Positions 20,724 to 32,700 of a stretch of 64,000 bases of DNA are shown here, one piece after another (within the stretch, counting starts at the first letter, position 1; each line of letters opens with the position of its first letter). Source of the DNA: Anolis sagrei (taxonomy: Eukaryota; Chordata; Lepidosauria; Squamata; Anolidae); contig NC_090025.1 in NCBI RefSeq assembly GCF_037176765.1, forward strand, positions 146,192,758 through 146,256,757, in the 5' to 3' direction. The notes under the pieces were generated by a model. It was given only the letters and a program-made list of their open reading frames with translations. It did no database searches and had not been told where the DNA came from. Made by a program: the position numbers and the translations under genes.

Positions 20724-23700
20724 ATGGCGAAGGCCTGGCGCTGCCTTCTGCTGGGGCTTTTCACCGCCGCCGTCACCTTGGGAGCGAGCCAGAAGTTCGC
20801 CCCTTACCCCGACATCAACAACAAGACCTTTATCAAACAGTATGTCGACGCCCACAACAAATACCGGAGCGAAGTCAATCCCAGCGCTGCCAACATGCGG
20901 TACATGGTGTGTGTGTCCTGGGAAAGAGGGCGGGGAAAATGGCGGGAAAATGAAAGTCGCCATTAGGAGCTTAAGAAAAAGCCTCTCACAACAGAGGGCG
21001 CGTCTATTCACCACAGGATTAAAGCACTGACACTGCTTTAATATCCGTAGCTCGATGCTGGTGTGTCCTGGGGAGTTTTAGTCAGGGGAAGTGCCACCAC
21101 CATTGGGCAGGGAGGGTCAAACACGTTGCAAGACTACAACTCCCAGGGTTCTGTAGCATGAGCCACCACAGTTAAAGTGATACCAAACTGCATTCATTCT
21201 ATAGTATAGTATAGATGCAAGAAGTTACACGTATGGTGTCACTGTCACATTCAAAAGTATATCGCTTGAGGCCATTTCAAACTATCCTGTTAGATAGTTT
21301 GAACCTCACCACCACCTCACTACCTCTGAGGATGCTTGCCATAGATGCAGGCGAAACGTCAGGAGAAATGCCTCTAGAACATGGCTCTGTAGCCCGAAAA
21401 AAACCACAAGAACCTAGTGATTCCAGCCATGAAAACCTTCGACAATACATATATCCTGTTAGAGTCCTTTGGTTCTACCCAAGCTGCCATGGTAACATCC
21501 TATGGAGTCCTGGAATTTGTAGTTTGGTGAGGCACTAGATCAGTGTTTTTCAACCTGGGGGGCATGTGAGGGGGTGTCAGAGGGGTCACCAAAGACCATC
21601 GGAAAACACAGTATTTTCTATTGGTCATGGGGGTTCTGTGTGGGAAGTTTGGCTCAATTCTCTTGTTGATGGAGTTCAGAATGATCTTTGATAGTAGGTG
21701 AACTATAAATCTCAGCAACTACAACTCCCAAATGCCAAGGTCTATTTTCCCCAAACTCCACCAGTATTAACATTTAGGCATATTGAGTATTCATGCTAAG
21801 TCTGGTCCAGATCCTGTTCAAATTTCATTTTTATATATGAAATTGATTTAAAATGGTGGCACAGTGGGTTAAAGCCCTGTGCCAGCAGAACTGAAGACCG
21901 ACAGGTTGCAGGTTCGAATCCGGGGAGAGGCAGATAAGCTCCCTCTATCAGCTCCAGCTCCTCATACGGAGACATGAGAGAAGCCTCCAACAAGGATGAT
22001 AAAACATCAAATCATCCGGGCGTCCCCTGGGCAACGTCTTTACAGACGGCCAATTCTTTCACACCAGAAGCGACTTACAGTTTCTCAGGTCGCTCCTGAT
22101 GCGACAAAAAAAAATTGAAATGTATATGGTGTTTTACTTAAAACTGCCCTGAGATCCTGCAAAAAAGAGCAAATATTAATTTAAAAATTAAAAAAATATC
22201 AGGTCCAGGCTATTTGGCCGACTGAATCCCCTTGTACAAACCTGGCCATGCCCTGAGATATTCAGAAGAGGCCCTTCTCTCGGTTACACCTCCATCTTAA
22301 GCTCGGTTGGTGGGAACGAGAGACAGCCTTCCTTCTTGGTGGCTGTCCCTCAACTCTGGAACTCCCTGTCCAGTGAAACTATAATGCCCCCCTTCCTGCT
22401 GTCCTTTCAGTGGCAGGCTAAAACCTTTTTATTCAGACAGGCTTTTAAAGATGAAGGTGCTCGAGAGCTGGTCATGGGGGCTATGGTTTTTAACTTTGAA
22501 TATGTTTGATGGGTTTTAACTGAATTTTTAAATTGGTTGTGTTTAATTCTGTTTAAATGTTTGGATATTTGTATATTTTAAATTGGATACCAATGTTTTT
22601 ATGCCAGGCCCCTTTGGGGAGATAAAGTGGGGTATAAATAAACATAATATAATAATGATTATGATCATAATCATAGAACAATCACAGTAGCAGAAATATA
22701 TTCTCAAAAGCAAGGTCCGCGGAGGCAATATCATCAAGGCCACACCTGGGCCATACCTTTCATAAGATATACTGCTGGCATCATAAACTGGATGCAGGCA
22801 GAACTGGACAATTCGGACAGAAAAACAAAACTCATGACCATTCATAATTCACTACATCCTCGCATTGATGTTGAAAGGCTCTATCTGCCTAGAAGGTCTG
22901 GTGGCAGAGGACTTTTACAAGTAAAACAAGCATTCGAAGAAGAAAAACATGCCCTGGCAGACTATGTAAAGGAAAGCCAAGAACCTGCTTTAATTGAAGA
23001 CAGTAATCAGAAACTTCTCAAAGCACAGCAGACAAAGAATCAATACAAGAAAACTGCACTATAAACCAGAGCTGACAGCTGGCACAACAAAGTATTGCAT
23101 GGGAAGTTCCTTGACAAAATTGAAGGAAAAGTTGATAAGGAGAAGACCTGGTTATGGCTCATGAATGGAACACTGAAGAAGGAGACAGAGGGCATGATTC
23201 TTGAAGCCCAGGAGCAAGCCATCAGAACAAACGTAATTAAGGCCAGGATTGAAAAATCAGCTGATGACCCAAAATGCAGACTGCAAGGAAGCTGATGAAA
23301 CCATTGATCATATCCTCAGCTGCTGCAAGAAAATCGCACAGACTACAAACAGGCACAACTCTGTGGCCCAAATGATTCATTGGAACTTATGCCACAAGTA
23401 TCACCTGCCAGTAGTAAAGAACTGGTGGAATCATAAACTTGCAAAGGTAGTGGAAAATGAATATGCAAAAATACAGTGGAACTTTCAAATCCAGACTGAC
23501 AAAGTCTTGGAACACAATACACCAGACATCACGACTGGAAAAGAAAAAAGTTTGGATTATTGATGTCGCCATATCAGGTGACAGTTGCATTAAGGAAAAA
23601 CAACAGGAAAAACTCAGCAGTTATCAGAACCTCAAAACTGAACTGCAAAGGCTCTGGCATAAACCAGTACAGGTGGTCCCAGTGGTAATCAGCACACTGG

Positions 23701-26700
23701 GTGCCATGCCAAAAGGTCTCAGCCAGCATTTGGAAACAATAAACATTGACAAAATCATGATCTGTCAACTGCAAAAGGCCACCTTACTTAGATCTGCATG
23801 CATCATTCAAAAATACATCACACAGTCCTAGATGCATGGGAATTGTTTGACTTGTGATTTGTGATACAAAATCCAGCATATATATCTTGTATGCTGTGAC
23901 ATACTGTGTTTTTATTTCAGTAAAATAATAATATAGTTCAATACATAAGTAAATTAATAATACCCTATTGGCATGGGATCATCAACTTGAGTATGCTATG
24001 AACCAGACAGGCAAATACAACAATATGTTGCTAACAAGAGTGATCTATCTGAGGACTCCACATGCCCTGGAATACAAGTCTAGTAGTAGTAGTTGCCTGG
24101 GCCTTACAAATTAAATGACATTCAAAATGGAGGAATTAAAACAGATTATGTGTTTACCGCGATCTAAAAGCTTCCCTCTGAATTAAAAAGCACTGGGCAA
24201 AATGATAGTTACCTGGAAAATTTAGAAGTTTGTTTTGTGTTTTCCTATTTCCTGAAATCTCATGCACTGTAGAGAAAGATTTCAGTCCTCAATATTCCAT
24301 TCGTAGATGCAGTATAAACACCCAATAATGTCACAAAGGCTTTCTCTGAACTGTGATCTTCACTAGTATGTTTGGTGAGCTGAATGAAATCCAACATTTT
24401 CTGCTTTGAACTGGAATATATGGCAGTGTGGACTCAGATAACCTAGTTCAAAGCAGATATTGTGGGATTTTCTTTCTTGCTATTCTGGGTTATATGGCTG
24501 CGTGGAAGGGCCTTCAGTGACTGCTCCCCAATTCTAGACTTCCCATCCACAAGTGGCTCAATTGATCCTTCAAGTACTCTTCTTTCTGTTACCAAGCAAC
24601 CTTATTTAGGAATGCCTTTGACTTTTAAATGGCTGTGGCAGAAGGATCTTTTTATTGTGGTGTATTGTGTTTTTATATTTTATTTTGTTTTAATGTATCT
24701 TTTAACTTGCAATATGTTTTTATGAGAAATGTTTGCTTAGCTTTTGTATCAAATTAGTCTTTAGTGTCCTTTGTGAGCTCTTTTGCGTCCTGGGTCAGGA
24801 AAAAAGTGAAATAAAACTGGAAAGGTGGAATCTAAAAATATCTAACGTAGATAGATTCTTGGCTGAAATGCAGAGAATATGTTGAAGACCAAAACATCAT
24901 AGCACTAGCTGAGAATAACACAGAAGGTACCTTTACCTTTGACTTATCTCAGGAGGAGTGAAGACCCAACATTTTGGAATACCTTGTCCAAACCTTTTGC
25001 CAGGCTGAATTAGGCCCAGAGGCAAAATGCTCCCCTAATAGTAATTTAAATATAACATGTTCTTGTTTGTTAAAGCTTGATATAAAAGGTATCCAAATAG
25101 AAATGTTATATTTTAACATGTGGGTGGATTAAAGTATAGTAGAGCTTTTACTAGAGGTAGAACATTTGCTAAATGTTATTTATTTATTTATTTGCAGACA
25201 TTTGATGTAGCTTTAGCTAGAATCGCTAAAGCTTATGCACAGAAATGCATCTGGGGTCACAATCCAAACAGAAAAGTCCACCCAAATCCTAAATTTAGAC
25301 CTTTCGGAGAAAATCTGTGGCTGGGAGGTGCCAGCAAAAAACCATTTAATATTGCTGGTGCCATTGGAGCCTTTCACTCAGAGAAAAAATACTATGATTT
25401 CAATACTCTGAAATGTACACGTGTGTGTGGTCATTATACTCAGGTGAGTTTTGTCCTTCCTTACCAATTTTGAGGCATAATATCAATATTTGGGGGGGGG
25501 GGGCTGTACCATGTGGAATCCCTAAAGGGGGCCTAGACAGAGAAGGATAGTCCTGTTTGGAAAGGGGTAGTTGAGGGATGAAAGCCATTTTCTCGATTAT
25601 CTCTGGTTATCCCCCCCCCCCCCACACACACACCCTTTCCCATATCATAAACAATGGCTATTTTGATTATGGCTACATGGGTGGAGGCATAACAGGAAAA
25701 CAGGGGGAAATGGTTTAACTCCCTCAACCCCCTTCCTCCTCCCCCCTCTCCCACCATAAAATTGACTATTCTCTGTCTAGTGCCCCCTCGTGGCCTCTGC
25801 CCAGATAATGGAACAGTACCTTTTGGGAAAAATTTAAAGTTGCGAAGTTGGTGTTTTTGATAACATAGAGAAGGGCTAATACCCCTGTGATGTTTGTTTT
25901 GTTGTCTATGTCCCCCTCAATGGATTGTCACCTTGTGCTGAGGAGGCTTGTGTAATCCAATGAACCTTCGGGTGTAACTATGAGTCATGTACTCCCAGGA
26001 GGGGTTGCAGTGGAGGTTCCAGACCGAACACAATCCAAATACCTCAATGGCAAAATGTTGGGAATTTCGCTGGTATTCCCAAATCTTCTCTTTCTCTCAT
26101 CCACCTGCAACGTTAACTCTACATCCCCTCTGCCAGTGCCCCTCCTGATGACACCTTGCACATTCATTCGGTCCCAAAGGCACCCTGCCGCACCCCTGGG
26201 CCCTTCTCACCTTGCCTTGTCCTTTTCCCTTCTATTTTGGCCCGTCGGGGTCGGCTCCCTGGTTACCTTGATAACGCCACTGCCACTACCTTTGCTCTTT
26301 GAGTCACCTTAGCCTCCTCTCCTTTGGCCCGCTTCTCCTCACGAGACATATAAACCTGATCAGCCAACTCCATAATCCTTTCCAATGGCATTTGTGCCAC
26401 TCCGGGGCTTTTCTGAATCTTTCTCCAAATATCACGGGCAAACTGGTTGACAAAAATATTCTTCAACACCTCCCTTCTTTCCTCGTTTGCTTCCTGATCT
26501 TCTGTATCATAAGGGGAGTGTCTTATGAATGCTTCCCTCAATCTCTCCAGAAATGCTGCTGGGCTCTCATCTTTCTTCTGCTTTATCTCATAGATTTTTC
26601 TAAGAAGCAACAATTGGTAAATCCTGAGGAAATCTCTTTGTTCCTCCTCCTTAGGATCCCTGTGGGGATCCTTCCCTATAAAGTCCTGTCCTCTCAACAG

Positions 26701-29700
26701 TGCCAAATGCACCCTTTCTTCCGCTATTAACAACACCTCTAACAACTGCTTCAATTCTCTCCAGCTAAGACCATGGGGCTGGGCACTACCTTCCTGTTGG
26801 TACAGAGGCCCCACTACAAATTGGCGTTCTCTTCCTGCATCTGTTCCGGGGACTGGTTGGGGGGGGGGGGGCATTTATCAGGGCATAATCCAGTCTCCAC
26901 CTGCAACCACTCTGCCTCTAGAGTATAGACACAGCACAGCTGGGGCTCATCAGCCAGACTCCCTGAATCAGAAAGGGGTTGTTTTTCCCTCTAGGTTTCC
27001 TCCCCCTCTCGCTCCCGGAACACACTCTCAATGCCACTTGCAGCAGCCTCACATTTTCTAGATCTATTCCCTTTGACCCCATCGCTTAGCAACAGTGTCA
27101 AATTCCTGGCATGCCACACAAAGACAAACAATAAGTAACGTAAACAAACATTCAACGCGCGCTTCCACACACACTTCTGGTTTATCTTATCCTAGAGATC
27201 TCTACCAATTATGGGAGGGAGGTCTTTGGCATGGAACCAGAGCCCGACCAATAACCTTCCTGGCTTGTTCTCGAGACACCCTCACAAGTCTGGTCCTATT
27301 GGCCCGATGTTGGGGTACCCCCATGAACCACCCAGAGCTCTACCTCCACCTTTGGGGATTTGTGACTTTCCCTCATCCACTCCAAAGGTCCCAGACGGAA
27401 CCCTGGGCTCCTGTGACCCTTAGCCAAGGTACACATTTTTGGAACCAACCCTGTACTTCTCTCACAAGTGTTGTTCAGGGCCCTATAAATGTATACCAAG
27501 AAAATCCTACTTGCCTGATTAAGATTTTGTCCAAGTTCCCGCGGTGGCCGCCAAACTCCCAAGAGGATGCTTTCAATTTTTCGCAGCCTCTCTTCCCGGG
27601 GCGTCACCCAGCCCTGGCTGCAGTTGCCTCTAATTTCCTAGTTTGACAGAGGATACGCTATCCCCCCTCCGGACGCTAGCGAAACGAAACCGCTGGTTCA
27701 ATTTATATGCAGCACCTCTCAGCGTGCATTGGTTGCAGCGCCCCAAGGAGGGAGAACGGGCCTCTGGGCTTCCAGAACCCACTCCGCAAGATCACAGCGG
27801 ATTCCCAGCTAAGGATTTCCTGGTCAGGGAACCAGAAATGTTGGGGGAATCTCGCTGGTATTCCCAAATCTTACCAACAACCGGGTCCTTCGCTGAGCCA
27901 CTTTGGATGAGGCAAAGTCCAAATGAGTTAGGGTAAAACGCGGTTTATTCGTATTGCGCAATAGGAAGACGGACAAACAGCATAACACACAGTATGCCGG
28001 TACAAAATTGTCTGTCCCAGCCTGGGATGAACATCTGACATATATACCCTACTTGTTGACAGCTTTCAAAGTTCTCCTTTCCCCTTATTTGGCATAGCAT
28101 TAAGCAAACATTTCCTTTAGCATAAAACCCCCGGAATAGCTCACCACAAGATTTACGTCGTAATAAACAACTCTGAGGTTGTGTCCCATATATGGCGATA
28201 TTGCATACATCTTTCAGTAACTGGCCGACCACAGCCATTTCCTATGTAAGCTGTGTAACACTTGCTTCCCTTGTGAGGGAGGCAGGCTGCAATAGAATAT
28301 GTGTTCTCTGACACCCTGTAATGATAGACCAACAAGATGGAGTCGCTTTGGTTCACCGTTCCTCTCAAGATCAGATCATGGTACATGTTACTACAACTGC
28401 TGTTAAGGCATAAGACGGGTGCAACAGATTGATAAGCCACCATTGTCGTGTTAACCATGCCACTGGTTGGGACCCTCACTCTGTGAAGACTGTGTGTTGA
28501 TCAGCTGTGCACTGACATTAACACATCAAAAAAAAAAACTCATGCACATGTGTCTTCCAAGAAAAATAAAGCCAAACCAATAAAAGTCCTATGGCAATCA
28601 GTTAGTGGGGACGGGCAGGACTGTGAAATCTGGAAGCTCCTAGTGTGATTGACACGTGGGTGGTGGATATGGATTCAGTCATTCTACCTCAAGGTCCAAG
28701 GCTGTTGAGTAGTCCCACAGCTGTATCCATGACTAAGCAGCTCTTGTAAGGATCCACTCTGTTCACTCCACACAGGGATGGGGCTAGAAAAGGTGCCCTA
28801 AACATAGTTTGTTTCTCTTATCCCTGACTGGACTGCAGCATCCAGAGGGGTCACCATCCTGCGCTGTCAGCACCCCGAACGCAGGACTGCTATTGCAAGG
28901 GAGCTGGGACGTTTTAATATCAAAATAGCAGTACTCCAGGAGAGCAGGAGAGGGACAGCTGAAGGAAGAAAAAGGAGACTACACCTTCATCTGGAAGGGA
29001 CTGCCTGAAGAAGAACGAAGAATACACAGAGTTGGCTTTGCTATCAGAAATGACCTGGTGAAGTATCTGTCTGAAGCACCCATTAGCATTAACAAACGAC
29101 TTTCAACCCTGCCAAAAACCAAAAGACAACCATCATAACTGCCCACACACCAACACTAGATGCTGATGAAGACGTGAAGGAAAATTTTTACTGTCAGCTG
29201 GATACCATCCTATCAGAGATACCTAAGGAGTACAAAATCATCGTCCTTGGGGATTTTAATGCAAGACTCAGATGACAGATGTATGACTAGGGACCATAGG
29301 AAAAGACAGGGTTGGAAACAGCAGCTCGAATGGCACCCTGCTTCTTACCAAATGTGCGGAACAGAACCTTGTCAACTACAACACGCTCTTCTGCCAGAAA
29401 ACAAGCTCAAGACATCATGGAAGCACCCCTCGGTCAAGGCATTGGCACCTCTTAGACTATGTAACAACACGTGCCAGAGACCGCTGTGTTGTGGTTCTCA
29501 CAAGAGCCATGACAGGTAGTGATGACTGCTGGACAGACCACAGGCTAATCCGTTCCACGATGGCCATCAAGATCGCTACCACATGCAGACTCCAAAGAAG
29601 AAAGACAAGATGAAAAAATGTTGAGAATCATTGGAACTGAAGACCTCCATCATCACAGCCTGCGAAGAAACCATTGGATACCAAAGTAAGAAACATCAAA

Positions 29701-32700
29701 ACTGGTTTGATGAAAATGACAGAAATCCAACAGTTAATTGATAAGAAAATAATTTGGGGGGAAAATGAAAGAATTCCTATGCACACTGCACATATCTTAT
29801 TTGTCGTGCAAAACCACTTAAAAATAATACAATAATTAAAATGAAGGATGATTTTAACAAATATAAACTTATTCGTATTTAAATGGCAAGTGTGGGTCTG
29901 CTTTTGGCTGATAATCATAGAATCATAGAATCAAAGAGTTGGAAGAGACCTCATGGGCCATCCAGTCCAACCCCCTGCCAAGAAGCAGGAATATTGCATT
30001 CAAATCACCCCTGACAGATGGCCATCCAGCCTCTGTTTAAAAGCTTCCAAAGAAGGAGCCTCCACCACACTCCGGGGCAGAGAGTTCCACTGCTGAACGG
30101 CTCTCACAGTCAGGAAGTTCTTCCTCATGTTCAGATGGAATCTCCTCTCTTGTAGTTTGAAGCCATTGTTCCGCGTCCTAGTCTCCAAGGAAGCAGAAAA
30201 CAAGCTTGCTCCCTCCTCCCTGTGGCTTCCTCTCACATATTTATACATGGCTATCATATCTCCTCTCAGCCTTCTCTTCTTCAGGCTAAACATGCCCAGT
30301 TCCCCAAGCTGCTCCTCATAGGGCTTGTTCTCCAGACCCTTGATCATTTTAGTCGCCCTCCTCTGGACACATTCCAGCTTGTCAATATCTCTCTTGAACT
30401 GTGGTGCCCAGAATTGGACACAATATTCCAGATGTGGTCTAACTAAAGCAGAATAGAGGGGTAGCATTACTTCCTTAGATCTAGACACTATGCTCCTATT
30501 GATGCAGGCCAAAATCCCATTGGCTTTTTTTGCCGCCACATCACATTGTTGGCTCATGTTTAACTTGTTGTCCACGAGGACTCCAAGATCTTTTTCACAC
30601 GTACTGCTCTCGAGCCAGGCGTCCCCCATTCTGTATCTTTGCATTTCATTTTTTCTGCCAAAGTGGAGTATCTTGCATTTGTCACTGTTGAACTTCATTT
30701 TGTTAGTTTTGGCCCATCTCTCTAATCTGTCAAGATCGTTTTGAATTCTGCTCCTGTCCTCTGGACTATTGGCTATCCCTCCCAATTTGGTGTCGTCTGC
30801 AAACTTGATGATCATGCCTTCTAGCCCTTCATCTAAGTCATTAATAAAGATGTTGAACAGGACCGGGCCCAGGACGGAACCCTGCGGCACTCCACTTGTC
30901 ACTTCTTTCCAAGATGAGGAGGAAGCATTAGTGAGCACTCTCTGTGTTTGTCCACTTAACCAATTACAGATCCACCTCACCGTAGTTTTGCCTAGCCCAC
31001 ATTGGACTAGTTTCCTTGCCAGAAGGTCATGGGGGACCTTGTCGAAGGCCTTACTGAAATCCAGGTACGCTACATCCATGGCATTCCCCGCATCTACCCA
31101 GCTTGTAACTCTATCGAAGAAAGAGATCAGATTAGTCTGGCATGACTTGTTTTTGATAAATCCATGTTGACTATTAGCGATGACTGCATTTGTTTCTAAG
31201 TGTTTGCAGACCGCTTCCTTAACAATCTTTTCCAAAATCTTGCCCGGTATCGACGTGAGGCTGACCGGACGGTAGTTGTTTGGGTCATCCTTTTTTCCCT
31301 TCTTGAAGATTGGGACCACATTGGCCCTCCTCCAATCTGCTGGAAGTTCTCCCGTTCTCCAAGAACTCTCAAAGATGGTTGCCAATGGTTCCGAAATGAC
31401 TTCCGCTAGTTCCTTCAATACTCTGGGGTGTAGTTGATCTGGCCCTGGGGACTTGAACTCATTAAGAGCGGCCAGGTATTCCTGGACGACTTCTTTCCCA
31501 ATTTGGGGTTGGATGTCCTCCAATCCCTCATCCACTCCATCTTGCTGAGGTTGAAGACTCTCTTTTTGTGAGAAGACCGAGGCAAAGAAGGCATTAAGTA
31601 CTTCTGCCTTTTCCCTATCCCCTGTCAGCATTGCCCCATCTTCTCCGCGAAGAGGTCCTATCGCCTCCTTGTTTTTCCTTTTTCTACTGACATAAGAATA
31701 GAAGCCCTTTTTTAGGACTGTTGTTGTTTTGTGTGCTTTCAAGTCGTTTCAGGCATAGGTTGACCCTGAGCGAAGGCCAGGTAAATGACCTTGGAGAGCC
31801 GTATCCGTCCCTCGGGCCTTAGTTTGAGGACCCCTGCTCTACGCTCATCAGATGGAACCAAACTTCTGAAGGACAAAACTCAATTGCACTACTTTGGAAA
31901 GAGCACTACCACAACCTCAGGATCGCAGCTCTAACATGACCAAAGAGGTTCCCTCTCAAATTCTGCAAAAACAAACCAGGGAAGAGCTTGCAGCACTGCC
32001 TAGTTTAGAGGAAGTCAGCAATGCCATCAGCCAACAAAAAATAACAAAGCCAGCTGACTTAATGGGGTCCCTGCTGAAGTCTTTAAAGAGGGTGGAGCTA
32101 ACACAACAACTCCACCAGCTCATTGAAAAAGTGTGGGTAACTGAGAACATCCCAGCAGACTTCAAGGATGCCACCACCATCATTACCCTTTTCAAAAAAA
32201 GGGTGATGACTCTGGAAACTATCAAGATATCTCCCTTTCAACCTCAGCTGGGAAAATCCTCGCAAGAATCCAAACCGCCTGCTACCTGTCTCAGAAAACA
32301 ACTTATGTTGTAGTTCAGCCTTTGATTGTGCCTGCACATGATCCTTCTGGGGATTCTGGGCCTATTAGTCATTCTGATGACACTTGGGATTCTGGGTCTG
32401 CAAGTCAGCAGGAGAGCCAACAAAGAGATTTTAAGCCCAGAAAATGAGTGGTCTGTGTCCAAAGGCCATGTTTCTGAAAGGCGGTTCACTAGGGAAGCAA
32501 GGTCACAAACAGATCTGAGCTCAGAGGATGAAAATGAAAGTCCAGGTGGACAGACTGATGAGCAGTGAAATGGGAGATTTACGTTCTGTCAAGATAGGAA
32601 TTCTCAGAAGAGTTTACGAAGGTCAAAACACCTTTTAGCCAAGTCCTTATCCGTTTCCCAGGGGAGAAGGCATGACTTTCTTGCTATATCAGCTAGCCCA

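Noticed and set aside
21900-21930. tRNA gene from the B box ggttcgaatcc
   Set aside because: It is the tRNA-like head of a SINE. There is no cloverleaf or acceptor stem and the same unit recurs at 52557.
22792-23831. Host nuclease or zinc-finger gene
   Set aside because: Motif order is that of an R4-type LINE C-terminus, with frame changes and no exon structure.
26299-26730. 143-codon plus-strand frame
   Set aside because: It is the antisense of the gag-type frame and has no features of its own.
30000-31742. Host gene of 580 codons
   Set aside because: It is the CR1 reverse transcriptase with CR1 3' terminus; the antisense frames over it are shadows.
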